A stretch of DNA of 64,000 bases from an uncultured Porticoccus sp. (lineage in GTDB: Bacteria > Pseudomonadota > Gammaproteobacteria > Pseudomonadales > Porticoccaceae), in assembly GCF_913061305.1 (NCBI RefSeq), contig NZ_CAJXST010000004.1, positions 1 through 64,000 on the forward strand. The letters run 5' to 3'. Under the pieces are notes generated by a model. That model searched no databases and was not told the origin of the DNA. It saw only the letters and a list, made by a program, of their open reading frames with translations. Both the position numbers and the translations under genes were made by a program. Positions 28,490 through 37,768 of the stretch are shown here, in pieces. Positions within the stretch are counted from its first letter, which is position 1. The number at the start of each line of letters is the position of its first letter.

Positions 28490-31036
28490 TTACTTGCCGA
28501 AAGGCTTGAATATCAGAATCAGTTTTGGCAGTAAGGTCATGGAGCCGAGTAACGCTGCCAGCATGGCCAAACCGGTGAGCAGACCGAAGTAGACGGAAGG
28601 GATGAAGTTCGACAGTGCCAGAATGGAGAAGCCAATGATAATGGTGATAGCCGTGTAAAACAGTGCCCGTCCAATGCTGGCATGAGCCCGGTGCATGGTG
28701 GCGATATAGTCGCGATCCACGGCAAATTCCCGCCGGAAACGGGTAATGTAGTGAATCGCGTGATCCACACCAATACCCACTGTAATAGCCGCGATGGTAA
28801 TGGTCATCATGTCCAAGGGGATTCTGGCAAGCCCCATGCCGCCGAGGACCACGGTGGCGGCAAGCATGTTTGGGAGGATGGCAATGAGGGAAATGGACAG
28901 GGAGCGGAACAGCACCAGAAACATGGCCATGATGCCGATAAATACGGCCCCGAGGGTCAAAATCTGGGAGCGGAACAGGCTTTGCAGCATGTTGTTGTAG
29001 AGTACCAGCAGGCTGGTTAGATGCACCTGGTCTTCCTGTAAGCCCACCTCGTCCATAGCAAACTGGCGAATATTTTCCAGTAGTTCCGGTCGTTTCAGCT
29101 CGCCGCCGGTTTCCCGGATGCGCAAAGTGATGCGGGCCTGATTCAGTTCGTCGTCAATGTAGGGATCAACCAGAAAAGCGGCATTGTCCCGGGACAGGCT
29201 GTTGCGGAGAAAGGCCAGTTCCAGATCGTTCAGGCGGTGGCCCATCAGGTCTTCGGCGACGTCGGTGATCATTGCCAGCGAATTGACTTTGCCCACTTCG
29301 GGAAGTGACTCCAGGTAATCATGCATCTGGTTCAGCTTCTGAATGCCGACCCCTGTGAACCAGTAGCTGTTGGTCGAAGTTTCCTTGCCGGTACTGCCGT
29401 CGTCGGCAAAGGGGTCTTCTGCAGCAAAGGGGTCCTCTGCCGCAAATGGATCTTCCGCAGCAAACGGATCTTCTTCACCCGCATCGGCACTATTGATTCC
29501 GCCGGCGTGTGACGTGGCTGTGTCGGGTGCATCCAGAATGATATCGAGTGGTGTGGTGCCCCCCAGCTTTTCATCGATAACGGAGAGCCCCTGATGAATT
29601 TCGGTGTCGGAGCGGAAATAGTCTATAAACCGGTTTTCCACCTGTAACTGGGAGATCCCCCAGCCGCTGATCACTGCGGCCAGCAAGGCCAGGCCCAGAA
29701 CCAGTCCGCCGTGATTTTCGGTGAACCGTGAAAAATACAGGGTATAGGCCGCCGAGTTGTCACCACTGTCGTTGTTATGGCCCTTGCCGAGCAGCATCAT
29801 GCCGGCAGGAATCACCACAAATGCCAGTACCAGTGCCAGGGTAATACCCATGGTCATCATCCAGCCAAAATCGATCACTGGTCGGATGTCACTGACCACA
29901 AGGGAGACAAAAGCCACCACGGTGGTGAGCACGGTGTACAGGCAGGGGCGGGCCATGTAATTGACGGTTTCACTGACCAGTTCCATTTGGCTGCGCTCAG
30001 GAGATTCGGCCAGGATTTCGCGGTAGCGAACAATCAGGTGAATGGTCAGCGCCAGGGTGATGATCAATAGCAGTGCGACAAAGTTCGAAGAGATCACGGT
30101 CAACCGCCAGTCAATCCAGCTCAGGTAACCGAGCATGATTTCCACCGATAGCAGACAGGTCAGCAGTGGCAGAACGACCCAGCGAATTTGCCGGAAAATG
30201 ATGGCCAGGGTCAGGATGATAAACAGCACGATACCGGTGCCAAAAATTCGCAGATCGCTTTTGATAAAGTCAATCATGTCGGCGGTAATCATACTGGGTC
30301 CACCGAGGAACAGCTCTGCGCGATCCTCAAAGGCCGCCATTTTTTCTCGCACCTCATCCACCCTCTGGTGTTCAACGGCGGCGCGCTCGGTGCGGTAGTC
30401 GAGGAATTCTTTGCTCACCTGTTCCAGTTCGACTTCTTCTTCCGGTGTCAGGCCTTCGGTATCCCGCTTCAACCGTAGGGAATCCCGTTTGCGAACCAGA
30501 TCAAGGTATTTCCGGTCCAGTTCCATAGTGGCCAGCAGCGCCGTGGTTTGACCATCCGGGCTGAGAATCAGGTTGCGATAGATGGGACTTTCGAGAAATT
30601 CCTTGCGAGCCTGATCGCGGTCAGTATCCTCGTCGGTAAGTTTGCGCGGCTCGTCTTTGAGTTGGGAGACTTTGACCTTGGGGCTGTAGAGCAGCGGGAC
30701 GTCGAGCATGGAGGTGATATTGGCTACGCCCTCAATCTGCTTCAGTTCATCGCGAATTTCCCCCAGCGTAGCCAGCGATGCATCGTCAAACAGATCCCCT
30801 TCTTTGGGGGTATAGGTGACCACCAGAAAGTCACTGCTGCCATAGTGTTGCAGTGTCTGGCGGAAATAGTCCAGGTCTTCGTCATGTTCCAGGGTCAATG
30901 AGTCAGCAGAGGCGTCCAGCTTGAAGTTCGGCAATCCGAAAGCCATGCCCACCGCCAACAACAGCACCGCAATCAAGACAGCCAGAGGATGTCGAAGAAC
31001 GATGGATTGGTAAATTCTCAGTAACCTTGCTGACAT
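28490..31036 (-). CDS. RND-superfamily (MMPL/SSD-type) exporter
   Basis: Large inner-membrane transporter of 848 residues with the two-fold RND/MMPL layout: one N-terminal helix, a big periplasmic loop, a bundle of about five helices including FGTGIVLFIILTLAIIF and VVLPLLTCLLSVEIMLGYL, then a repeat of the pattern. The closing FSILALSNFIPSVYFGLLTG stretch is sterol-sensing-like. It matches the predicted-exporter group COG1033; the substrate is unknown. The second periplasmic loop contains four tandem AEDPFA units (DNA 29408-29479). No adaptor or outer-membrane partner gene is adjacent. Confidence 0.88.
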   Translation of the reverse strand: MSARLLRIYQSIVLRHPLAVLIAVLLLAVGMAFGLPNFKLDASADSLTLEHDEDLDYFRQTLQHYGSSDFLVVTYTPKEGDLFDDASLATLGEIRDELKQIEGVANITSMLDVPLLYSPKVKVSQLKDEPRKLTDEDTDRDQARKEFLESPIYRNLILSPDGQTTALLATMELDRKYLDLVRKRDSLRLKRDTEGLTPEEEVELEQVSKEFLDYRTERAAVEHQRVDEVREKMAAFEDRAELFLGGPSMITADMIDFIKSDLRIFGTGIVLFIILTLAIIFRQIRWVVLPLLTCLLSVEIMLGYLSWIDWRLTVISSNFVALLLIITLALTIHLIVRYREILAESPERSQMELVSETVNYMARPCLYTVLTTVVAFVSLVVSDIRPVIDFGWMMTMGITLALVLAFVVIPAGMMLLGKGHNNDSGDNSAAYTLYFSRFTENHGGLVLGLALLAAVISGWGISQLQVENRFIDYFRSDTEIHQGLSVIDEKLGGTTPLDIILDAPDTATSHAGGINSADAGEEDPFAAEDPFAAEDPFAAEDPFADDGSTGKETSTNSYWFTGVGIQKLNQMHDYLESLPEVGKVNSLAMITDVAEDLMGHRLNDLELAFLRNSLSRDNAAFLVDPYIDDELNQARITLRIRETGGELKRPELLENIRQFAMDEVGLQEDQVHLTSLLVLYNNMLQSLFRSQILTLGAVFIGIMAMFLVLFRSLSISLIAILPNMLAATVVLGGMGLARIPLDMMTITIAAITVGIGVDHAIHYITRFRREFAVDRDYIATMHRAHASIGRALFYTAITIIIGFSILALSNFIPSVYFGLLTGLAMLAALLGSMTLLPKLILIFKPFGK
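29408..29479. repeat. Four 18-bp tandem repeats inside the RND gene
   Basis: Four adjacent 18-bp units encode the hexapeptide (A/E)EDPFA four times in the second periplasmic loop. The units differ only at a few third positions, which suggests expansion by slippage followed by drift, and the copy number may vary between strains. Confidence 0.9.
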
Positions 31037-31127
31037 GGCTGTTCCTTATTCTTCTGGTGGGTAGTCACAAGCGGCACATTATGCCAGAAGAAACTAGCGT
31101 GCCGCACGTCAGTCGTTGGTGAAGTAT

Positions 31128-31409
31128 TTATCGGTCGGTATGGCCCAGCGGACGGCCGGGGTCAATCAGGTTGCGCACCCGTTGCTTGAGTATTTTTGCC
31201 TCTGGAAAACCGCCGTCCCGGGTGCGCTCCCAGAGCGACTGCTCATCGAAAAAAATTTCGAAGGTGCCGCTGATTTCTGCCGGTCTCAGGACAACTTCTG
31301 CAAGATCATCGGCAAAGGTGCTCAGCAGTTCCTGCGCCAGCCAGGCCGAGCGCAGCAGCCACTGACAGCGCGAACAATAGGTGATGACGATGCGCGGTTT
31401 CGGGGACAT
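31128..31409 (-). CDS. SelW/Rdx-family thioredoxin-fold protein
   Basis: Small 93-residue Rdx/SelT-SelW-SelH-family protein with a thioredoxin-like fold. The redox motif is CSRC in IVITYCSRCQWLLRSAW, where eukaryotic SelW has CxxU, and a family block PAEISGTFEIFFDEQSLWER follows. Bacterial members are presumed redox partners with unknown clients. I placed the start at MSPKPRIVIT because it begins the family fold; the open frame extends 18 codons upstream. It is divergent from the hydroxyacid dehydrogenase gene. Confidence 0.88.
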   Translation of the reverse strand: MSPKPRIVITYCSRCQWLLRSAWLAQELLSTFADDLAEVVLRPAEISGTFEIFFDEQSLWERTRDGGFPEAKILKQRVRNLIDPGRPLGHTDR

Positions 31410-31465
31410 CGGGTACACTCCAGTGTCATGACGTGGGATGGCAAGATAACTTTCGGGCAGCAAAT

Positions 31466-32416
31466 ATGAAAGGGGTAATTCTCGACGCCGACAGCCTTGG
31501 ATCGCAGGATGTGGATCTGCGGCCGATTACGGACCTGCCGTTGTCGTGGGCAGTCTATGGCAATACCGAGCCGACAGAACTCGCCGAACGCATCGCCGGC
31601 GCCGAGGTGGTGCTGACCAACAAGGTATTGATCGGGCCGGCAGACCTGACCCCCGAGCTGCGTTATATCGGCGTGCTGGCCACCGGTACCAATGTGGTGG
31701 AGATCAATGCCGCGAGGGCATGCGGTGTGGTGGTCACCAATGTGACAGGCTACGGTACCGGTTCGGTGGTTCAGCATACCTGGGTCATGATTCTGGCGCT
31801 GACAACCCGTCTGGCGGATTACAATATCGCCGCACTGGATGGGCGTTGGGCCGACAGTCGTACCTTTTGCCTGCTGGACTACCCGGTTTCAGAGTTGGCG
31901 GGAAAGACTCTCGGCATTATCGGATATGGGCGACTGGGTCAGGGGGTGGCGGAGATTGGTCGGGCGTTTTCCATGCGAGTGGCCATCGCCTCCCTGCCAT
32001 GGCGACAGAGCGGTGGGGAAACCCGCATACCGCTGGACAGATTGCTTCGCGAAGCCGATGTGGTCAGTCTGCATTGCCCGCTCACAGCGGAAACCCGCCA
32101 CCTGATTGGTCGGCGCGAGCTGGCCATGATGAAGCGGTCGGCATTGTTGATCAACTGTGCCAGAGGCGGTCTGGTGGATGAGCGGGCGCTGGCGGATGCA
32201 CTGGAAGCTGGGGAGATTGCCGGTGCGGGGGTGGATGTGCTCACCGAAGAGCCCCCTGTCGATGGCAACCCGCTGCTCAACCCCGATCTGCCCAACCTGA
32301 TTGTCACGCCCCATAGCGCATGGGTAGCTCGTGAGGCCAGGCAGCGCTTGGTCACTCTGGCAGCAGATAATCTGCGATCTTATCTGGCGGGTTCGCCAGT
32401 AAATCAGGTTCTGTAG
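31466..32416 (+). CDS. D-2-hydroxyacid dehydrogenase (hydroxypyruvate reductase-like)
   Basis: NAD(P)-dependent D-isomer-specific 2-hydroxyacid dehydrogenase of 316 residues. The dinucleotide motif is [20 protein letters not shown] and the catalytic residues are Arg in [10 protein letters not shown], Glu in DVLTEEPP and His in [11 protein letters not shown]. Sequence style is close to glycerate dehydrogenase/hydroxypyruvate reductase (HprA), but the exact acid is not proven. The start at 31466 (MKGVILDAD) fits the family better than the frame start at 31433. It lies 11 bp before dtd and is probably co-transcribed. Confidence 0.9.
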   Translation: MKGVILDADSLGSQDVDLRPITDLPLSWAVYGNTEPTELAERIAGAEVVLTNKVLIGPADLTPELRYIGVLATGTNVVEINAARACGVVVTNVTGYGTGSVVQHTWVMILALTTRLADYNIAALDGRWADSRTFCLLDYPVSELAGKTLGIIGYGRLGQGVAEIGRAFSMRVAIASLPWRQSGGETRIPLDRLLREADVVSLHCPLTAETRHLIGRRELAMMKRSALLINCARGGLVDERALADALEAGEIAGAGVDVLTEEPPVDGNPLLNPDLPNLIVTPHSAWVAREARQRLVTLAADNLRSYLAGSPVNQVL

Positions 32417-32427
32417 GGGAGGGAGCC

Positions 32428-32865
32428 ATGTTAGGACTGATACAGCGCGTCAGCTATGCCACTGTCGAGGTCAACGGCGACAGGGTCGGTGAAATTGGTC
32501 CGGGTCTCCTGCTGTTGCTGGGTGTTCAGGCCGGTGACAGTGAGGAAACTGCTGCCCGATTACTTCACAAGGTGCTCAACTACCGCATCTTTCCCGATGA
32601 TGAGGGCAGGATGAACCTCGACCTTCAGCAGACGGGTGGCGGCCTGATGGTAGTTTCCCAGTTCACGCTGGCCGCCGATACCGGCAAGGGGTTGCGGCCG
32701 GGGTTCAGCAATGCCGCACCGCCAGATCGGGCGGAGGCACTTTACGATTATTTTTTGAGCAGGGCAGAGCATCTCTATCCGGATGTGGCCTCGGGAATTT
32801 TTGGCGCCAATATGCAAGTGAGTCTGTGCAATGATGGCCCGGTGACCTTTTTGCTGGAAGGGTGA
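32428..32865 (+). CDS. dtd: D-aminoacyl-tRNA deacylase
   Basis: Cytosolic proofreading enzyme of 145 residues that hydrolyses D-amino acids and glycine wrongly attached to tRNA. The two active-site signatures are SQFTLAADT in the middle and the ending [14 protein letters not shown], the Gly-cisPro element in its GPVT form. The start ATG at 32428 follows GGAGGGAG. It shares a transcript with the hydroxyacid dehydrogenase gene and is followed by a short terminator-like hairpin. Confidence 0.97.
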   Translation: MLGLIQRVSYATVEVNGDRVGEIGPGLLLLLGVQAGDSEETAARLLHKVLNYRIFPDDEGRMNLDLQQTGGGLMVVSQFTLAADTGKGLRPGFSNAAPPDRAEALYDYFLSRAEHLYPDVASGIFGANMQVSLCNDGPVTFLLEG

Positions 32866-32926
32866 AGCGGGAGACAAAAAAATGGCGCCGCTCCTTCAAG
32901 GTCACAGCACCATTGTGTTTTCCGGT

Positions 32927-32957
32927 GGGGGAGCCGAGAGTCCCCCTACAATTTTTT
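32927..32957 (+). terminator. Probable intrinsic terminator after dtd
   Basis: GGGGGA at 32927-32932 pairs with TCCCCC at 32941-32946 across an 8-base loop, followed by TACA and a run of six T. The stem is short but GC-only at its core, and the position 60 bp after the dtd stop fits. Confidence 0.6.
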
Positions 32958-32995
32958 ATTGAGTTGCTTTTATTGAGTTGCTTTTATTGAGTTAC
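32954..32995. repeat. Three 14-bp tandem repeats across a stop codon
   Basis: Three consecutive copies of a 14-bp unit (TTTTATTGAGTTGC; the third copy ends in AC). The third copy holds the stop codon of the leftward secreted-protein gene. Because 14 is not a multiple of three, the three TAA copies on the minus strand fall in three different frames. Confidence 0.92.
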
Positions 32996-33655
32996 CTTGT
33001 TGAACACTTCGGTGGCGGTCTGTTCGATCATCGGGATTAGCAGGTCCTGGCCGTCCTGTTCAGCCTTGGCATTAAAGTCGTTGCCGGCAACTTTCTTGCC
33101 GTCGACGATACTACTCAGCTTGTAGTTAAGCGCAATGGAATCCCCTTTGCGGATAGTGCCCTGAGCCGCCGTCAGTTTCTCCATGGATTCCTGCTGCATC
33201 TGCACACTGGCAGCGGTATTAGCTACGTTTGCCGCAGTGGTGGCGGCGACAAAACTACCCATGCTCCCGCCCACACCGGCGTAAGGCAGCGCTGAGGAGA
33301 TTACGCCGGCCCCGATGGACAGCGCCTTGCCCCAGCTTTTCTTTTTCTGGTAGTCCACATCGGCGGTCAGTATGTAATCACAGCCGGATTGTTTGGCCTC
33401 AGCGTCCAACTGGGCGGGTAGTCGGGACTGCAGAACCACCACTTCAAGCATCGGTCCACTGAGATAGGAGATCAGCATGTTTTGCACAGGGCTGGATACG
33501 TCCTGTCCGCTGGCACCCTGGCCGAGCTGGGCCTTGGGCGGGGCAATGGCAATACAGGGTTTCTGGCCCGCTGACGCTGCACTGACACCCATTGCGAGTG
33601 CGCATGCGAACAGCAAAACAGTAGAGCGGCGGCGTAGTGGGCAATTGGCGATCAT
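32984..33655 (-). CDS. Secreted protein of unknown function
   Basis: Protein of 223 residues that I do not recognise. The N-terminal segment STVLLFACALAMGVSAASAG is a clear signal peptide. The mature part opens with CIAIAPPKAQLGQG and VSSPVQNMLISYL, reads LDAEAKQSGCDYILTADV in the middle, has a Gly/Ala-rich stretch (AGVISSALPYAGVGGSMG) and ends in helical sequence. The opening loosely resembles periplasmic nucleotide-fold or CsgG-like lipoproteins, but there is no lipobox. It stands alone between dtd and the phosphofructokinase gene, on the same strand as the latter, 58 bp downstream. Confidence 0.8.
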   Translation of the reverse strand: MIANCPLRRRSTVLLFACALAMGVSAASAGQKPCIAIAPPKAQLGQGASGQDVSSPVQNMLISYLSGPMLEVVVLQSRLPAQLDAEAKQSGCDYILTADVDYQKKKSWGKALSIGAGVISSALPYAGVGGSMGSFVAATTAANVANTAASVQMQQESMEKLTAAQGTIRKGDSIALNYKLSSIVDGKKVAGNDFNAKAEQDGQDLLIPMIEQTATEVFNKVTQ

Positions 33656-33713
33656 GAGAGCTCCCGCTTCAATGAGTCATGAGGTCAGATAATGTGAACA
33701 GGATCTCATTTAA

Positions 33714-34976
33714 TCAAATATCAAAGGGCGTGTTGAGCTTTTTTTTCACCGGCAATTTGGCGAGCCTGGCATAGTTCGGCACACCGTTGAGATAGGGTGG
33801 GTAGTCCTCGCCTTCGATCAGCGGCGCAAGATAGGTCCTTGCCAGTTGGGTGATGCCGAAACCGTCGCGTGAAATAAAATCACTGGGCATCTTCTTTTCA
33901 ATATTGGCCACCTTGTCCAGTCCGACTTCTCCCAGCCGCCAGCTGTACTCCTCTCCGGCCAGCCGTTCGATGGTCACCATCACAGAATTTTTGCCGGCCA
34001 ACGCGTATTCCACTGCAGCCTGGCCGACCGCATAAGCCTGTTCTACATCTGTGGCGGAAGCGATATGCCGTGCCGAGCGTTGCAGGTAGTCGGCCACGGC
34101 CCAATGGTATTTGTAACCCAGCTCGTGCTTGATCATCGCGGCCAGGGTGGGGGCCAGTCCACCCAGCTGCTGATGCCCGAATGCATCGGTGGTGACGGAT
34201 CCGGCAATCATGGTGCCGTCGGAGTACTGGACTCCCTCCGAGGCGACGATGACACAGTAGCCCCGTTGCTGGACGGTCTGTTCGACTTTGGCAATGAACT
34301 CCTCCTGGGCGAAGGGGATCTCGGGGAACAGAATAATATGGGGCGGGTCGCCTGCCTGTTCCGCCGCCATGGCACTGGCGGCGGCAATCCATCCGGCGTG
34401 GCGCCCCATGACTTCCAGGATGAAGACTTTGGTGGAGGACTCGCACATTGCCGCGACATCGAGGCTTGCTTCTTTGGTAGAGATTGCCACGTATTTTGCA
34501 ACGGAGCCAAAGCCCGGGCAATTGTCGGTGAAGGGCAGATCGTTATCCACGGTTTTCGGGATATGGATAGCCTGGATTGGATAACCCATTTTTTCCGAGA
34601 GCTGGGAGACTTTTAGGCAAGTGTCGGCAGAGTCGCCACCGCCATTGTAGAAAAAGTAGCCGATATTGTGGGCTTTGAATACCTGGATCAGCCGCTCGTA
34701 CTCGGCGCGGTTTTCTTCCAGGCTCTTCAGCTTGTACCGGCAAGAGCCGAACGCACCGGAGGGGGTATGGCGCAGGGCCGCAATGGCGGCATCCGATTCC
34801 CTGCTGGTATCAATCATGTCCTCCCGCAGGGCACCGATAATGCCATTATGGCCCGCGTAGACCTTGCCGATTTTATCGCTGTGTCGACGAGCGGTTTCAA
34901 TAACACCGCAGGCGCTGGCATTAATGACCGCTGTAACACCGCCGGACTGTGCATAGAAGGCATTTTTTTTCGGCAT
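33714..34976 (-). CDS. Pyrophosphate-dependent 6-phosphofructokinase
   Basis: Phosphofructokinase of 420 residues of the long PPi-using type. The substrate motif reads IPKTVDNDLPFTD, where ATP-using enzymes have PGTIDND, and the phosphoryl-donor loop reads NGGGDSADT with Asp in the position that blocks ATP; both point to pyrophosphate as donor. The block FILEVMGRHAGWIAAASA is family typical. PPi enzymes work reversibly, so it can serve glycolysis or gluconeogenesis. The substrate may also include sedoheptulose-7-phosphate, as reported for some relatives, which is unproven here. It is divergent from mpl. Confidence 0.92.
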   Translation of the reverse strand: MPKKNAFYAQSGGVTAVINASACGVIETARRHSDKIGKVYAGHNGIIGALREDMIDTSRESDAAIAALRHTPSGAFGSCRYKLKSLEENRAEYERLIQVFKAHNIGYFFYNGGGDSADTCLKVSQLSEKMGYPIQAIHIPKTVDNDLPFTDNCPGFGSVAKYVAISTKEASLDVAAMCESSTKVFILEVMGRHAGWIAAASAMAAEQAGDPPHIILFPEIPFAQEEFIAKVEQTVQQRGYCVIVASEGVQYSDGTMIAGSVTTDAFGHQQLGGLAPTLAAMIKHELGYKYHWAVADYLQRSARHIASATDVEQAYAVGQAAVEYALAGKNSVMVTIERLAGEEYSWRLGEVGLDKVANIEKKMPSDFISRDGFGITQLARTYLAPLIEGEDYPPYLNGVPNYARLAKLPVKKKLNTPFDI

Positions 34977-35166
34977 GGGTTCCCCCGTTGGACCGCAATT
35001 TTCAGCAGCGGCGAATCATACTGGAAAGCGTTGGGGATTTCATTTTTTATGGTGGCGTTGTAGCACCGGCTCCGACTAGACTTGCAGGGTAATTGAATCC
35101 GCCCGTGAGTTTGCCGGTCGATTCTTGTGCCGGAGTGCTACAACAGAGACAGGCTATCGAGACAGT

Positions 35167-36537
35167 ATGCATATTCATATCCTAGGTATTTGCGGCACAT
35201 TTATGGGCTCGCTCGCGCAGCTGGCCAAAGCCATGGGGCATGAGGTGTCCGGCTGCGACAGTAACGTTTACCCACCGATGAGCACCCAGCTGGAAAATGC
35301 CGGTATTACCCTGACGGAGGGCTACGACCCCGCTCAGCTTCATCCCGCACCGGATCTGGTGGTTATCGGCAATGCACTGTCCCGCGGCAACCCCGCGGTG
35401 GAATATGTGTTGGATAACGGTATTCCCTACACATCCGGTCCGCAGTGGTTGGGGGATTACTGCCTCCGCGATCGCTGGGTGCTGGCGGTGGCAGGAACCC
35501 ACGGTAAAACCACCACCGCCAGTATGCTGGCGTGGATCCTGGAGTACGCCGGTATGCAGCCCGGCTTTCTGATCGGCGGGGTACCAAACAATTTCGGTGT
35601 TTCTGCACGGTTGGGTCACTCGGCCTTCTTTGTGGTGGAGGCGGATGAATATGACAGTGCGTTCTTTGACAAGCGCTCCAAGTTTGTTCACTACCGCCCG
35701 CGCACGGCCATTCTCAATAATTTGGAATTTGATCACGCCGATATTTTTGCCAACCTGGCTGCCATCCAGACCCAGTTCCACCATTTTGTCCGCACTATTC
35801 CCGGCCATGGTCTGATTGTCGCCCCGGTCGGGGATATTCCCCTACAGGCGGTGCTGGCAATGGGAAACTGGTCGGAGTATCAGCCTTTGGGTGATCCCGA
35901 CAGTTGGGATGTGGAGGCCGTAGAACAGGACGGTTCGGTTTTTCGGATCAGCTACCAGGGTAAACCGCGCGGGGTTGTTCAGTGGACGCAGACTGGAGAT
36001 CACAACATTGCCAACGGCATGGCCGCCATTGCGGCGGCTCATCATGTTGGTGTTACGCCTGAGGTGGCCTGTGAGGCGTTATGCCAGTTCAATGGCGTCA
36101 AACGTCGTATGGAAAAGCTGGCGACTATCGATGGTGTTTCGGTCTATGACGATTTTGCCCACCATCCCACTGCCATAGCGACGACCCTGGCCGGTTTGCG
36201 CCATCGGGTAGGCAGTGAAAAAATCCTCGCGGTCATTGAGCCGCGCTCCAACACCATGAAGCTGGGTGTTCATCGCGGCCACCTGGCCGGGGCTACCGGT
36301 GATGCCGATCGGGTGCTCTGGTTTCAGCCGGATAATGCGAGTTGGTCTCTGGCGGAGGAGGTGGCTACAGGGCCAGTTCCCGCTGAAGTGCTCGGGACGA
36401 TTGATGAACTGGTCGGGCGGATTTTACAGTTGACGGTGGACGGCACCCATGTGGTGATTATGAGTAACGGCGGTTTTGGCGGTCTGCACAGCAAGCTGGT
36501 GACCGCACTTGAGGAGCGTGCCCATGGCAGAGTTTGA
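35167..36537 (+). CDS. mpl: UDP-N-acetylmuramate:tripeptide ligase Mpl
   Basis: Peptidoglycan recycling ligase of 456 residues that joins UDP-MurNAc with the recovered tripeptide L-Ala-gamma-D-Glu-meso-DAP. It shows the Mur ligase fold: N-terminal [21 protein letters not shown], the ATP loop [32 protein letters not shown], and [15 protein letters not shown] near the C-terminal domain. The start ATG at 35167 begins the family N-terminus; the frame extends 14 codons upstream. It overlaps ubiX by 14 bp. Confidence 0.96.
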   Translation: MHIHILGICGTFMGSLAQLAKAMGHEVSGCDSNVYPPMSTQLENAGITLTEGYDPAQLHPAPDLVVIGNALSRGNPAVEYVLDNGIPYTSGPQWLGDYCLRDRWVLAVAGTHGKTTTASMLAWILEYAGMQPGFLIGGVPNNFGVSARLGHSAFFVVEADEYDSAFFDKRSKFVHYRPRTAILNNLEFDHADIFANLAAIQTQFHHFVRTIPGHGLIVAPVGDIPLQAVLAMGNWSEYQPLGDPDSWDVEAVEQDGSVFRISYQGKPRGVVQWTQTGDHNIANGMAAIAAAHHVGVTPEVACEALCQFNGVKRRMEKLATIDGVSVYDDFAHHPTAIATTLAGLRHRVGSEKILAVIEPRSNTMKLGVHRGHLAGATGDADRVLWFQPDNASWSLAEEVATGPVPAEVLGTIDELVGRILQLTVDGTHVVIMSNGGFGGLHSKLVTALEERAHGRV

Positions 36538-37132
36538 TCGTTCGATAACCCTGGCAATGACCGGGGCGTCCGGTGCCCAGTATGGTTTGCGTCTGCTGGA
36601 ATGTCTGGTTCAGGCCAACTGCCAGATCCAGTTCCTGATATCGGAAGCGGCGCGGGTTGTGGTGGAAACCGAGACAGAATTGACGTTGCCCGGGGACGAG
36701 GCGCTGGAGGATTTTCTAACCCTCAACTTTGATGCAGAGCCGGAACAGATCCTTGTCAATACCTCCCGCGACTGGTTTTCACCCGTGGCATCCGGGTCCG
36801 CTGCGCCCCGTTCCATGGTGATCTGTCCCGCCAGTGGCGGCACTATTTCTGCGATTGCCTGTGGTGCCAGCAACAATCTGATTGAGCGCGCGGCAGATGT
36901 GGTGATCAAGGAAAAACAACAGCTGATCGTGGTGCCCAGAGAGACGCCCCTGTCAGAATTGCATCTCGAGAATCTGCTCAAACTGGCCCGGCTGGGTGTC
37001 ACCGTGATGCCGGCGATGCCGGGTTTTTACCAGAACCCGCAGACGATTGATGATCTGGTGGATTTTCTGGTGGCGAGGTTGCTCGATCATCTGGGAATCG
37101 AACAGGGCCTGCTACCCCGCTGGGGCGGGTGA
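36524..37132 (+). CDS. ubiX: Flavin prenyltransferase UbiX
   Basis: Prenyl-FMN synthase of 202 residues that attaches dimethylallyl to FMN to make the cofactor of UbiD decarboxylase in ubiquinone synthesis. Motifs are [36 protein letters not shown] and [20 protein letters not shown]. No ubiD is in the window. The ATG at 36524 was preferred over the frame start at 36509; it overlaps the mpl end, and its stop overlaps the next start (TGATG). Confidence 0.96.
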   Translation: MAEFDRSITLAMTGASGAQYGLRLLECLVQANCQIQFLISEAARVVVETETELTLPGDEALEDFLTLNFDAEPEQILVNTSRDWFSPVASGSAAPRSMVICPASGGTISAIACGASNNLIERAADVVIKEKQQLIVVPRETPLSELHLENLLKLARLGVTVMPAMPGFYQNPQTIDDLVDFLVARLLDHLGIEQGLLPRWGG

Positions 37133-37755
37133 TGGCCACTAATCGAGAACTGTTGTGGTTGCTCGTTGTCCTGTTGGCCGTGCTGGTCTGGTCCTGGATC
37201 GAGCCGTTTGATCGCGCCACCTGGTGGCTTGAGGCGATCCCCGTGCTGATGGCCCTGCCGGTGCTGTACCTCACCCGGCGGGGTTTCCCGTTGACGCGAC
37301 TTAGTTATTATCTGATTTTTCTGCACGCCGTGATTTTACTGGTGGGTGCCCACTATACCTATGCCCGGGTACCGTTGGGGTTTTTGGTGGCAGACTGGTT
37401 TGATTTCACCCGCAATCACTATGACCGTTTCGGGCACCTTGCCCAGGGCTTTGTGCCCGCGATTCTGGCGAGAGAGGTCCTCTGGCGCAATCGGGTTGTG
37501 GCCGGGCGCTACTGGCTGTTCTTTCTGGTCACCTGTTTCTGTCTGGCATTCAGCGCCTTTTATGAATTACTGGAGTGGTTGACTGCGGTGGTGGGTGGCG
37601 ACGGTTCTGTCGAATTCCTCGGCACCCAGGGGGATGTCTGGGATGCCCAGTGGGATATGTTTATCGCGTTGCTCGGCGCGATAAGTGCCCAGTTGCTGCT
37701 GGGTGGCTGGCATGACCGGCAGATGGCGGTTGTCACTGGGTCAATGAAGCATTGA
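37132..37755 (+). CDS. DUF2238 (YjdF-like) inner membrane protein
   Basis: Membrane protein of 207 residues with about six hydrophobic segments, for example LLWLLVVLLAVLVWSW and LSYYLIFLHAVILLVGAHYT. It has the family blocks NHYDRFGHLAQGFVPAI, AFSAFYELLEWLTA and GTQGDVWDAQWDMFIALLGA, recognised as DUF2238/YjdF. The function is unknown. Conserved His, Asp and Glu residues in the helices suggest metal or proton handling, which is only inference. It is coupled to ubiX through TGATG and is convergent with the MBL-fold gene. Confidence 0.87.
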   Translation: MATNRELLWLLVVLLAVLVWSWIEPFDRATWWLEAIPVLMALPVLYLTRRGFPLTRLSYYLIFLHAVILLVGAHYTYARVPLGFLVADWFDFTRNHYDRFGHLAQGFVPAILAREVLWRNRVVAGRYWLFFLVTCFCLAFSAFYELLEWLTAVVGGDGSVEFLGTQGDVWDAQWDMFIALLGAISAQLLLGGWHDRQMAVVTGSMKH

Positions 37756-37768
37756 TTTTGCCTGTGAT

